From contig CABUMU010000084.1 in assembly GCA_902492855.1 (NCBI GenBank), forward strand, positions 1 to 8,780: a stretch of 8,780 nt of DNA, in the 5' to 3' direction. Position numbers and translations under genes: made by a program. Of this stretch, positions 1-6,596 are shown piece by piece; the first letter of the stretch is position 1; every line of letters begins with the position of its first letter. Source of the DNA: an uncultured Collinsella sp. (lineage in GTDB: Bacteria; Actinomycetota; Coriobacteriia; Coriobacteriales; Coriobacteriaceae). The notes under the pieces are model-generated. The model saw only the letters and a list, made by a program, of their open reading frames with translations, had not been told where the DNA came from and made no database searches.

Positions 1-952
1 CGATCTCATCAAGCACGCGGTCGACAGCCTCCAGCTGCGGTTCATAGTCCTCGTCAGACGCATCTACGACTTTGAGAATTAGATCGGCACCCAAAACCTC
101 GGACAGCGTCGATTTAAAGGCATCGATAAGACCATGCGGCAGCTTTTGAATAAAGCCGACGGTATCGGTAATCGTCATTCCGCGACCGCCGGGCAGGCGA
201 TACGAACGCGTCGTCGGGTCGAGCGTAGCAAACAGCTTGTCCTGCGAAAGTACCGTAGAGCCGGTAAGACGATTGAGCAACGTCGATTTACCGGCATTGG
301 TATAACCGGCTAACGCGACGCGAAACGCCGGTGACTCAATGCGGCTCTTGGATTGAACATCGCGACGCTGTTCAACCTGCTTGAGCTCACGACGAAGCGC
401 AGCGATCTTATTACGAATAAGGCGACGGTCGACCTCGAGCTGACTTTCGCCCTGACCAAAGCGCGAGCCGATGCCGCCGCGCGTCTGTTCCTTGGCGAGA
501 TGACTCCACATGCCACGCAGACGAGGCAACAAATATTGAAGCTGTGCCAGCTGTACCTGTAGGCGTCCCTCACGCGTCTGAGCATGAAGGCCAAAGATAT
601 CCAAGATCAGTGCCGTACGATCGATAATCTTTACCGGCTCGCCCACGGCTTTCTCCAAATAGGATTGCTGCGAGGGCGTCAGGTCGTCGTCAAAAATAAC
701 GACATCGGCATCCATGCGATGTACCAGGCCGCACAGCTCTTCAACCTTACCGGAACCGATAAACGATTTAGGATACGGCTTAACCAGACGCTGTGACAAA
801 CGCGCCACGCACTGGGCGCCAGCCGTATGGGCCAGGCGCTCAAGCTCGTCAAGCGAACGATCGAGCGGCCAGGCGTTATCGCGCCACTCAACTCCGACAA
901 GAACGGCACGTTCGGGCTCAGGCGCCGTGGGAACGAGGGGAAACCGAGCCAT
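1..952 (-). CDS. hflX: GTPase HflX, 3' part missing (runs off the window)
   Basis: HflX is a ribosome-associated GTPase that binds the 50S subunit and splits stalled or stressed ribosomes. The window holds the first 317 codons; the family is usually about 400-440 residues, so the rest lies beyond the left edge. Visible in order: the N-terminal HflX domain with FIGSGKVEEL (about residues 66-75), the glycine-rich HflX signature GGIGSRFGQGESQLEVDRR (about 158-176), a helical linker, then the G domain with P-loop GYTNAGKST (about 213-221) and the G3 motif DTVGF (about 262-266). The G4 NKxD motif must lie outside. The ATG at 952-950 shares one base with the miaA TAA (TAATG). A GAGG inside the end of miaA, 7 nt before the ATG, can serve as ribosome binding site, so coupled translation is likely. 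The signature departs from the usual RGPGE form (see findings). Confidence 0.96.
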   Translation of the reverse strand, partial: MARFPLVPTAPEPERAVLVGVEWRDNAWPLDRSLDELERLAHTAGAQCVARLSQRLVKPYPKSFIGSGKVEELCGLVHRMDADVVIFDDDLTPSQQSYLEKAVGEPVKIIDRTALILDIFGLHAQTREGRLQVQLAQLQYLLPRLRGMWSHLAKEQTRGGIGSRFGQGESQLEVDRRLIRNKIAALRRELKQVEQRRDVQSKSRIESPAFRVALAGYTNAGKSTLLNRLTGSTVLSQDKLFATLDPTTRSYRLPGGRGMTITDTVGFIQKLPHGLIDAFKSTLSEVLGADLILKVVDASDEDYEPQLEAVDRVLDEI

Positions 953-1890
953 TAGGCCGCCTCGATACGGTGAAGGATATCCTCAACGACCCCATCGATC
1001 GTAAACTCGTCCATATCGAACCACACGATGCGGTCATCGCGTTTAAACCACGAAAGCTGACGCTTGGCATAGCGACGCGAACGCATCTTGATGAGTTCGC
1101 GAGCCTCATCCATGCTTATCACGCCATTGAAAGCATCGACGATCTCTTTATAGCCAATTGCCTGCATCGACGTTAGGGCATCTCCCAGCCCCTGGTCCAT
1201 AAGACCGCGGACCTCATCAACAAGACCCTGTTCAAACATCAGATCGACACGCAGGTTAATGCGCTCGTAGAGCACCTCGCGATTACGCGTCAGACCAAAC
1301 CATAGAGCATGATAATGCTCACGCGGAACACTAAACTGACTTTTTTGCTGTGCATAGGAGATACCATCATCATGCATCTCGAGCGCACGAATCACACGGC
1401 GCACGTTATGGGGATGAATAACAGCAGCCGATTCTGGGTCGCGCTCGGCAAGCAGGGCATGCAGTTCTTCCTCGCCAATACGCTCGGCAAGCTCCTGATA
1501 GCCCGCACGGCGATCGTCCTCAAGTTCACCCGAGGGAAAGTCCATCTCATCGAGGGCGGCCTTGAGATATAGCCCCGTACCTCCGCAAAAAACCGGCAGA
1601 CAACCCGAACCAATGAGACGCTCAACATGCGCGCGAGCGTCAGCCTGATAAAGCGCAGCAGAATATGCCACACCCGGCTCTACGATGTCGACGAGACGCA
1701 GCGGCGCCGTACACTCATCGGGCGCCATCTTTGCGGTACCGATGTCCATGCCGCGATAGATTTGCATCGCATCGCACGACAGCACTTCGGACGAAAGACG
1801 AGCTGCCAAACGGTCGGCGACATCACTCTTACCAACCGCCGTCGGACCGACGATCGCAACGGCGGAAAGACCTGCCCTGGGAGAAACCAT
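952..1890 (-). CDS. miaA: tRNA dimethylallyltransferase MiaA
   Basis: MiaA transfers a dimethylallyl group from DMAPP to N6 of adenosine 37, next to the anticodon of tRNAs reading UNN codons, giving i6A37. The 312-residue length fits the family. The P-loop GPTAVGKS is at residues 15-22. The conserved DxxQxYRGMDIGTAK block follows, with the catalytic-type Asp at about residue 40 (here DAMQIY). GGTGLYLKA lies at about 102-110, and the C-terminal IGYKEI and RRYAKRQLSWFKRD motifs are present. The start is ATG 1890-1888, whose A is the last base of the miaB TAA (TAATG). I see no convincing ribosome binding site, so translation probably depends on termination-reinitiation from miaB. Its product i6A37 is the substrate of MiaB, encoded immediately upstream, so the pair is a complete ms2i6A37 pathway. 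hflX follows with the same TAATG overlap. Confidence 0.97.
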   Translation of the reverse strand: MVSPRAGLSAVAIVGPTAVGKSDVADRLAARLSSEVLSCDAMQIYRGMDIGTAKMAPDECTAPLRLVDIVEPGVAYSAALYQADARAHVERLIGSGCLPVFCGGTGLYLKAALDEMDFPSGELEDDRRAGYQELAERIGEEELHALLAERDPESAAVIHPHNVRRVIRALEMHDDGISYAQQKSQFSVPREHYHALWFGLTRNREVLYERINLRVDLMFEQGLVDEVRGLMDQGLGDALTSMQAIGYKEIVDAFNGVISMDEARELIKMRSRRYAKRQLSWFKRDDRIVWFDMDEFTIDGVVEDILHRIEAA

Positions 1891-3260
1891 TAGCGCGGCT
1901 CGCCCACAACGGAGCCGGACAAATACCAGGTCTTGGCAACGTCAACGTCAACATCAACGATCTTGCCAACAAGCTGATCGATGCTGTAACCCTCGGGGAT
2001 AGGCGCATGAACGGTCTGATTCTTGGGACTCTTGCCCAGCAGGACCGCATCGTTCTTCTTGCTCGTGCCCTCAATGAGCGCCGGCACCACAGCATGAAGC
2101 TCACCCTGGTTATACTCGTGTGCCGTGGTCTCGATAACCTTAACCAGGCGGTTGAAACGCTCGAGAATAACCTCATGCGGCGTAGGATCGTCAATCTCGG
2201 CGGCAGGGGTACCGGCGCGCTTGGAATAGATGAAGGTATAGGCCTGAGCATAACGGACCGTCTCGGCAAGTGAGAGCGTCTGCTCAAAGTCTTCTTCAGT
2301 CTCGCCCGGGAAGCCAACGATAATGTCGGTCGAGAGCGCGATATCGGGCATGCGGTTGCGAATGCGATCGACCAGGCCCAGATAGTCCTCGCGTGTATAA
2401 CGGCGATTCATCTCTTTGAGGATCCGTGTCGAACCTGACTGGACGGCCAAGTGCAGCTGCGGCATAACGGCAGGCGTCTCGGCCATGGCGTCGATGGTCT
2501 CGGGCAATAGATCCTTGGGATGCGAAGACGTGAAGAAGATGCGCTCCACACCCGTATCGCCCACGGCACGTAGCAGATCGGCAAAACGCGGCTTGCCAAA
2601 CAGATCGCGACCATATGAGTTAACGTTTTGGCCCAGCAGTGTAATCTCACGCACGCCCTGGCGCACCAAACCGGTCACCTCGTCGACAATCTCCTCGAAG
2701 GGGCGGCTCTTTTCGCGACCGCGCACGTACGGCACGATGCAATAGGTGCAGAAATTATTGCAGCCCGTCATGATGGGCACCCAGGCGTGATACTGGGTCT
2801 CGCGATGCCACGGCATGCTCATGGCATCCGTATCCTCATGCTCATTGGTGCGGATATGACGCTTGCCGTCAAGGAACGCCTCGGCAATGAGCTCGGCCAC
2901 ATGTGCGATAGAATGCGTGCCAAAGATGACATTGACGTTATCGACGTTGGTGAGAAGGCCCTCGCCATCACGCTGCGCGATGCAGCCGCCCACGGCAACC
3001 ACACGCTTGCCCGAAGGCGAAGGCGGCAGGCTTTTGCAGGAATTGCACTGACCGTACAGGCGAGTATCGGCGGCCTCACGCACACAGCATGTCATGAAGA
3101 CAACGATATCGGCATGCTCGGGATCGAGCGCCATGAGGCAACCATACGAATCGAGCAGACCGCTCACACGCTCGGAGTCGTGCTGATTCATCTGGCAGCC
3201 AAAGGTGCGGATAAAGTAGGTTTTACCGGCAAGAATATCGCGTACGGAACGCTGGTCCAT
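1890..3260 (-). CDS. miaB: tRNA-2-methylthio-N6-dimethylallyladenosine synthase MiaB
   Basis: MiaB is a radical-SAM methylthiotransferase that converts i6A37 of tRNA to ms2i6A37 using two [4Fe-4S] clusters. From ATG 3260 it is 456 residues, close to the family norm. The N-terminal UPF0004 domain carries the three auxiliary-cluster cysteines: TFGCQMN (C22), TCCVRE (C58) and VGGC (C93). The radical-SAM motif CNNFCTYC gives C167, C171 and C174, followed by PYVRGREKSR. A C-terminal TRAM-type RNA-binding domain covers roughly residues 385-455. The frame is open up to 3455, but that would overlap spoVS. ATG 3260 has AGGA 9 nt upstream, while ATG 3266 has it only 3 nt away, so 3260 is preferred. Oddities: Met56 where the family usually has Asn in NTCxVRE, and an extra CNSC pair (C72, C75). 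The stop overlaps the miaA start. Confidence 0.97.
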   Translation of the reverse strand: MDQRSVRDILAGKTYFIRTFGCQMNQHDSERVSGLLDSYGCLMALDPEHADIVVFMTCCVREAADTRLYGQCNSCKSLPPSPSGKRVVAVGGCIAQRDGEGLLTNVDNVNVIFGTHSIAHVAELIAEAFLDGKRHIRTNEHEDTDAMSMPWHRETQYHAWVPIMTGCNNFCTYCIVPYVRGREKSRPFEEIVDEVTGLVRQGVREITLLGQNVNSYGRDLFGKPRFADLLRAVGDTGVERIFFTSSHPKDLLPETIDAMAETPAVMPQLHLAVQSGSTRILKEMNRRYTREDYLGLVDRIRNRMPDIALSTDIIVGFPGETEEDFEQTLSLAETVRYAQAYTFIYSKRAGTPAAEIDDPTPHEVILERFNRLVKVIETTAHEYNQGELHAVVPALIEGTSKKNDAVLLGKSPKNQTVHAPIPEGYSIDQLVGKIVDVDVDVAKTWYLSGSVVGEPR

Positions 3261-3269
3261 GTGCATAAG

Positions 3270-3273
3270 TCCT
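3270..3273 (-). promoter_or_regulatory. Ribosome binding site of miaB
   Basis: AGGA on the minus strand lies 9 nt before ATG 3260-3258 but only 3 nt before the alternative ATG 3266-3264. This favours the shorter protein starting MDQRS. The match is short, so the choice between the two starts, which differ by two residues, stays uncertain. Confidence 0.5.
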
Positions 3274-3309
3274 AACGATGGAAGGGAGGCGAATCGAGGC
3301 AAGCAGAAG

Positions 3310-3627
3310 CTATGCCACAGGCTTAACATCATCCATGACGACGTTATCCAAAGCAGCTCGATTGATCTGGTGAACGTAGATAGAAAGGCGGATGGCCGTG
3401 CGCGACTCCCCGTTAATGAGGATATCGGAGAACACGGGCGCGCAGGAAATATCAAAACCGGTTGGAATCAAAAAACCGCGCGCGATAGCCACGGCCTTAA
3501 TGGCCTGGTTGACAGCACCGGCACCGACACACTGGATGTTGACGGGTACACCATCCTTGACCATGCCGGCGATGGCGCCGGCAACGGACGCGGGCGATGA
3601 TTTGCTTGATACCTTCAGGCAATCCAT
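3310..3627 (-). CDS. spoVS: Stage V sporulation protein S (SpoVS) family protein
   Basis: A small protein of 105 residues matching the SpoVS family, whose Bacillus member affects septation and progress through sporulation and which folds like a nucleic-acid-binding Alba-type protein. Recognisable segments are LKVSSKSSPASVAGAIAG (residues 4-21), IQCVGAGAVNQAIKAVAIAR (31-50), a GFDISCAPVFSDI stretch (57-69) and GESRTAIRL (73-81). After this core come about 20 extra residues; the Bacillus protein is about 86 residues. The frame is open further upstream, but ATG 3627 has AGGAG 7 nt before it and begins where the family begins. It lies 74 nt after the ATPase gene and 49 nt before miaB with no terminator visible downstream, so it is probably in one transcript with miaB. 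The molecular role is not settled even in sporeformers; in this lineage, presumed not to sporulate, a general regulatory role is inferred. Confidence 0.93.
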   Translation of the reverse strand: MDCLKVSSKSSPASVAGAIAGMVKDGVPVNIQCVGAGAVNQAIKAVAIARGFLIPTGFDISCAPVFSDILINGESRTAIRLSIYVHQINRAALDNVVMDDVKPVA

Positions 3628-3634
3628 GAAGAAA

Positions 3635-3639
3635 CTCCT
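3635..3639 (-). promoter_or_regulatory. Ribosome binding site of spoVS
   Basis: A minus-strand AGGAG lies 7 nt before ATG 3627. It fixes the start at the family-typical MDCLKVS and rules out the 25-residue upstream extension that the open frame would allow. Confidence 0.8.
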
Positions 3640-3668
3640 GCGTTTAAAAGTACGTTTTAACTGCAATA

Positions 3669-3697
3669 ACTTTATCGTACCGAGTGGACTCGGTAAA
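3669..3697 (-). promoter_or_regulatory. Possible weak promoter for spoVS
   Basis: On the minus strand TTTACC (3697-3692) and TAAAGT (3674-3669) are separated by exactly 17 nt, each matching four of six sigma70 consensus positions. They lie in the 74-nt gap before spoVS, and the palindrome at 3678-3695 covers the end of the -35 and most of the spacer. Two weak hexamers can occur by chance, so this is only a candidate. Confidence 0.3.
3678..3695. repeat. 8-bp inverted repeat upstream of spoVS
   Basis: TACCGAGT and ACTCGGTA are perfect inverted arms around a 2-nt centre (GG on the plus strand). Neither side has a T run, so an intrinsic terminator is unlikely. The position just upstream of spoVS, across a possible promoter, suits either an operator for a dimeric regulator or an RNA hairpin at the end of the ATPase gene. 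A second, AT-rich inverted repeat (TTAAAA-N5-TTTTAA, 3644-3660) lies between it and the ribosome binding site. Confidence 0.6.
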
Positions 3698-3701
3698 GGC
3701 A

Positions 3702-4787
3702 CTATTCCTCTTTGGCAAGATCGAAGGTCACGGTGATTCGATCACGCGAAACGCGAATCTTTGGGTCGCCGCAAAGGTTGAGATAGTACCGGGCGGCAAG
3801 GTCATTAAAGTCGCGCTCCACAGCACGCGAAAACTGTGCCATGTCATCCTTGGCAATACGTAGCCCGCGACGATCCTTCGCGAGATCGACAGGAGCCGGC
3901 GCATGCGAAGACGAATCACGCTCGCGCAGCAGACGCGCGGTCACACCGCGAACGGGCTTAATCTGCCCTGCCAAAATGCGATGAGCCGTGCGCTCGGACA
4001 TCTCAAGACCCAAACCCGAACAGATGCGGATAAAGTCCTCGGCATCGGAGGCAAGGCCTAAACGGTCGACAACCGGAAGCTCGCTCTCGTCGTCAATGAA
4101 CAGGAGACGAGACGTATCGAGCCGACTTGTCGCCTGAGCATAAAGGGTCGCGGCAATCTCAGACGGAGAACCAAGATAGACATCGCAACCACGCAGCTCC
4201 TCGAGCGCAAACTCACAGGCAGCGCGAATAATATTATGCGGGCCGCGAGCACAGACATAACGTCCGTCCTCATCCTTGACGGCCTGGGGCCAGCTGGACT
4301 GATCGGCACGCTCGCTGAGGCGGTCGGCTGCAACGCTCACCTTAAAGGCTGAACCAAGATCGACGCCGGACGTGACCACACGGGCCTCGTCGGTGTTCTG
4401 CTTGATCGAAAACAATGCCATGCCACGACCGTGAACTCCCCAACGGTCCATCTTCATGCTCTCGAGCTTTGAGGTAACGCGAGCATCGAAGATTCGCTCT
4501 TGCATATCCTGCGGAACGCCCGAACCGTTATCCAGAAAGACAAGCGTGCGGACGCCATCTTCCTTGGTCGTGGCGAGATAGACCTTGTCGGCGCCGGCAT
4601 CGCGAGCATTACGGAGCATTTCGATGACGATATCCTCGACATGCTGAATGTCGTGTTTTGCCTGGCGCCGCTCGGCCTCCGAAACGCGGAGGCGGACATA
4701 CCCCTCGCCAAGGTTCTCCTCGACGCGAAGGTTGCCCTCCCCCGACATCGACGCGATAAATGAGATGAGCTCGTTCGCGTCGCTCAT
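3702..4787 (-). CDS. GHKL-fold ATP-binding protein of unknown function, coupled to rny
   Basis: A 361-residue protein with a clear N-terminal GHKL (Bergerat) ATPase domain. The N-box is IEMLRNARDAGADKV (E56, N60, D63), the G1 box is DNGSGVP (D86-P92), and the lid/G2 region is GVHGRGMALFSI (117-128). TSKLE (105-109) before the lid resembles MutL-type ATPases more than the GTGLGL of histidine kinases, and no phospho-acceptor His domain is visible. Residues about 200-361 match nothing I recognise; they are rich in charged residues and show no membrane segment. The ATG lies one nucleotide after the rny TAA with no ribosome binding site, so translation depends on rny. In Bacillus subtilis this slot between rny and spoVS is held by ymdB, an unrelated phosphodiesterase. 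A role with RNase Y or RNA turnover is inferred from position only. I am sure of the fold but not of the function. Confidence 0.9.
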   Translation of the reverse strand: MSDANELISFIASMSGEGNLRVEENLGEGYVRLRVSEAERRQAKHDIQHVEDIVIEMLRNARDAGADKVYLATTKEDGVRTLVFLDNGSGVPQDMQERIFDARVTSKLESMKMDRWGVHGRGMALFSIKQNTDEARVVTSGVDLGSAFKVSVAADRLSERADQSSWPQAVKDEDGRYVCARGPHNIIRAACEFALEELRGCDVYLGSPSEIAATLYAQATSRLDTSRLLFIDDESELPVVDRLGLASDAEDFIRICSGLGLEMSERTAHRILAGQIKPVRGVTARLLRERDSSSHAPAPVDLAKDRRGLRIAKDDMAQFSRAVERDFNDLAARYYLNLCGDPKIRVSRDRITVTFDLAKEE

Positions 4788-4788
4788 G

Positions 4789-6339
4789 TTATTTAGCGAT
4801 ATCGACAGCGCGGCTCTCGCGAATCACGACGACGCGCACCTGACCGGGATACTCCATCTCTTCCTCGATCTGATGGGCGATATCGTGAGCCAGGACCGTG
4901 GACTGGGCATCGGAGATCTTGTCCGGCTGAACCATGACGTGGACCTCGCGACCAGCCTGCATGGCATAGGTACGCTCGACGCCTTCATGGGAGTTGGCAA
5001 TCTCCTCGAGCTTCTCAAGACGCTTGATGTAGTTCTCGGCAGACTCGCGACGGGCACCGGGGCGAGAGGCGGAGACGGCATCGGCGGCCTGTACCAGGAC
5101 ATCGAGCACCGTGCTGGGGTCGACATCGGCATGGTGAGCCTCGATAGCGTGAACGATAACGGGCTTCTCGCCATAACGGCGGGCAAGCTCGGCGCCGATG
5201 ACGGCATGCGGGCCCTCGACGTCATGGTCGATTGCCTTGCCCAGGTCGTGCAGCAGGCCGGCGCGCTTAGCGGTCACAACGTCCAGGCCAAGCTCGGAAG
5301 CCATCACGCCGCACAGGTCAGAGACCTCGAGGGAGTGCTGAAGCACGTTCTGACCAAACGAGGTACGGTCGCGCAGGGCACCAAGGGTCTTGACGATCTC
5401 GGGGTGCAGGTCGTGAATGCCGGTATCGAAGGCAGCCTGCTCGCCAGCCTCGCGCACGCGCTGCTGAACCAGGTCGGCAGCCTTGTGATACATCTCCTCG
5501 ATGCGGGCGGGGTGAATGCGGCCGTCGGCGATGAGGTTCTCGAGGGCAACACGGGCGGTCTCACGACGGACCGGGTCGAAGCTCGAAAGAACGACGGTCT
5601 CGGGCGTGTCGTCGATCACGAGGTTGACGCCGGAAACCTGCTCGAAGGTCCGGATGTTGCGACCCTCGCGACCGATAATACGGCCCTTGAGGTCATCAGA
5701 GGGGATGTGCACGGAGGTAACGGTGACCTCGGCTGTGTGGTCGGCAGCGCAGCGCTGAATCGCCAAGGACAGAATCTCCTGGGCGGTCTTGTGGCACTCG
5801 GCGCGAACCTGCTGCTCGGACTCGCGAATGATCGTGGCAGCCTCGTGGGTGACCTCGCCGCGAACCTTATCGAGGAGCTCCTTGTGTGCGTCCTCGCGGG
5901 TCAGGTCGGCGATACGCTCGAGCTCGGAGGTCTGCTTGGCGCAGAGCTCCTCGAGCTCGCGGGAGCGCTTCTCGACCTGACCGGCCTGGCTGGACAGCTG
6001 ATGTTCGCGCTTGTCGAGAGCGTCGTTGCGGCGATCGAGGGACTCCTCGCGCTGCATCACACGGTTCTCGAGCGTACGAATCTCGCTCTTACGCTGCTTG
6101 TCCTCGGCCTCGGCGGCCTGCTTGTTCTTGATGATCTCCTCTTTAGCCTCGAGCAGAGCCTCTTTTTTGAGGGTCTCGGCCTGACGCTTAGCATCACCGA
6201 TCAGGGACTCAGCCTGTGCGTGTGCCGACTGGATCTTTTCGTCGGCCTCGTGAAGACTACCCTGCTTGGCGGTGCGCATGTAGGCAATGGCGGCGATGGC
6301 ACCCAAAACGATGCCAACGAGCGCTGCGATGATAGGCAT
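4789..6339 (-). CDS. rny: Ribonuclease Y
   Basis: RNase Y is the membrane-anchored endoribonuclease that starts mRNA decay in many Gram-positive bacteria. From ATG 6339 it is 516 residues, the usual length of about 520. In order: one N-terminal membrane helix (about residues 2-21), a long charged coiled coil (about 28-190), a KH RNA-binding domain with GRIIGREGRNIR (219-230), and the HD metal-dependent phosphodiesterase domain with H335, the HD pair in LLHDLGKAIDHD (H364, D365), and EAHHADVDP (400-408). A GTG at 6345 is in frame, but it directly abuts the AGGA of the ribosome binding site. ATG 6339 has correct spacing and is chosen. The gene has its own promoter and a leader of about 160 nt. 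The ATPase gene follows its stop codon after a single base. Confidence 0.98.
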   Translation of the reverse strand: MPIIAALVGIVLGAIAAIAYMRTAKQGSLHEADEKIQSAHAQAESLIGDAKRQAETLKKEALLEAKEEIIKNKQAAEAEDKQRKSEIRTLENRVMQREESLDRRNDALDKREHQLSSQAGQVEKRSRELEELCAKQTSELERIADLTREDAHKELLDKVRGEVTHEAATIIRESEQQVRAECHKTAQEILSLAIQRCAADHTAEVTVTSVHIPSDDLKGRIIGREGRNIRTFEQVSGVNLVIDDTPETVVLSSFDPVRRETARVALENLIADGRIHPARIEEMYHKAADLVQQRVREAGEQAAFDTGIHDLHPEIVKTLGALRDRTSFGQNVLQHSLEVSDLCGVMASELGLDVVTAKRAGLLHDLGKAIDHDVEGPHAVIGAELARRYGEKPVIVHAIEAHHADVDPSTVLDVLVQAADAVSASRPGARRESAENYIKRLEKLEEIANSHEGVERTYAMQAGREVHVMVQPDKISDAQSTVLAHDIAHQIEEEMEYPGQVRVVVIRESRAVDIAK

Positions 6340-6344
6340 GCTCA

Positions 6345-6350
6345 CTCCTT
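6345..6350 (-). promoter_or_regulatory. Ribosome binding site of rny
   Basis: A minus-strand AAGGAG lies 5 nt before ATG 6339. It makes the in-frame GTG at 6345 unusable because that codon shares its first base with the site. Confidence 0.85.
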
Positions 6351-6374
6351 TTTATGGATTCGTTACACAACAAA

Positions 6375-6400
6375 GCGAACCGTCCTTACGAACGGCTCGC
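6375..6400 (-). promoter_or_regulatory. Stem-loop with GUAA tetraloop in the rny leader
   Basis: The minus-strand RNA can form an 11-bp stem (5' arm GCGAGCCGUUC, 3' arm GGACGGUUCGC, with two G-U pairs) closed by a GUAA loop, which fits the GNRA class. It is followed by UUUGUUGUGU and ends about 25 nt before the rny ribosome binding site. It could be an intrinsic terminator or attenuator, an RNA-protecting 5' hairpin, or a target for feedback control by RNase Y. The pairing is seen directly in the sequence; the role is inferred. Confidence 0.6.
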
Positions 6401-6461
6401 GACATTTGAGTAATATGGGCGCAGCTTATGCGGGTCGGATACAGATAAACATATAAACAAA

Positions 6462-6476
6462 CTCATCACAGATGAG
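6462..6476 (-). repeat. Short inverted repeat in the rny leader
   Basis: CTCATC and GATGAG form a perfect 6-bp inverted repeat around a 3-nt centre, about 25 nt downstream of the predicted rny transcription start. On the minus strand it is followed by a T-rich stretch (TTTGTTTATATG). The stem is short and only half GC, so it is at most a weak hairpin. Confidence 0.4.
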
Positions 6477-6505
6477 CACATATCACAAAGCAAATGACAG
6501 TGTTT

Positions 6506-6534
6506 ATCGTACGTTGAACCACAACAACTGTCAA
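6506..6534 (-). promoter_or_regulatory. Sigma70-type promoter of rny
   Basis: On the minus strand a perfect -35 TTGACA (6534-6529) is followed after 17 nt by TACGAT (6511-6506), which matches TATAAT at four positions. Transcription would start near 6499, leaving a leader of about 160 nt before rny. The -35 begins within the T tail of the recX terminator, so rny transcription starts where the recA-recX unit ends. Confidence 0.75.
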
Positions 6535-6582
6535 ATAAATGGCCCCGGCACGGCGGCTAAAACGCGGTGAACGGCAGGGCCA
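6533..6582 (-). terminator. Intrinsic terminator after recX
   Basis: Downstream of the recX stop the minus strand carries TGGCCCTG (6582-6575) and CGGGGCCA (6547-6540), which pair over 8 bp including one G-T wobble. The tail TTTATTT (6539-6533) follows. The 27-nt loop is long for an intrinsic terminator, which lowers certainty. Its place right after recX and before a new promoter supports the call. Confidence 0.65.
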
Positions 6583-6596
6583 CAAAACGCATACGC

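Noticed and set aside
1665..2273. A 202-codon plus-strand frame across the miaA-miaB junction
   Set aside because: It crosses two certain minus-strand genes and its protein has no domain or plausible composition.
3261..3455. N-terminal extension of miaB reaching into spoVS
   Set aside because: The extra 65 residues resemble no MiaB sequence, overlap the spoVS coding region in another frame, and lack a ribosome binding site, while ATG 3260 fits the family start.
3628..3702. 25-residue N-terminal extension of spoVS
   Set aside because: AGGAG at the correct distance and the family-typical MDCLKVS start both point to ATG 3627; the extension would translate the leader region.
4648..6456. A 602-codon open frame on the plus strand opposite rny and the start of the ATPase gene
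   Set aside because: It is the antisense shadow of strongly biased codons in rny. Its protein is low-complexity, rich in Leu, Gly and Val, has no recognisable motif, and runs across the rny promoter region, whereas the minus strand encodes a complete, motif-rich RNase Y.
6475..6500. TGTGA repeats in the rny leader that recall CRP/FNR half-sites
   Set aside because: The copies (near 6471 and 6484) are in the same orientation and do not form the required palindrome, and AT-rich leader sequence gives such pentamers by chance.
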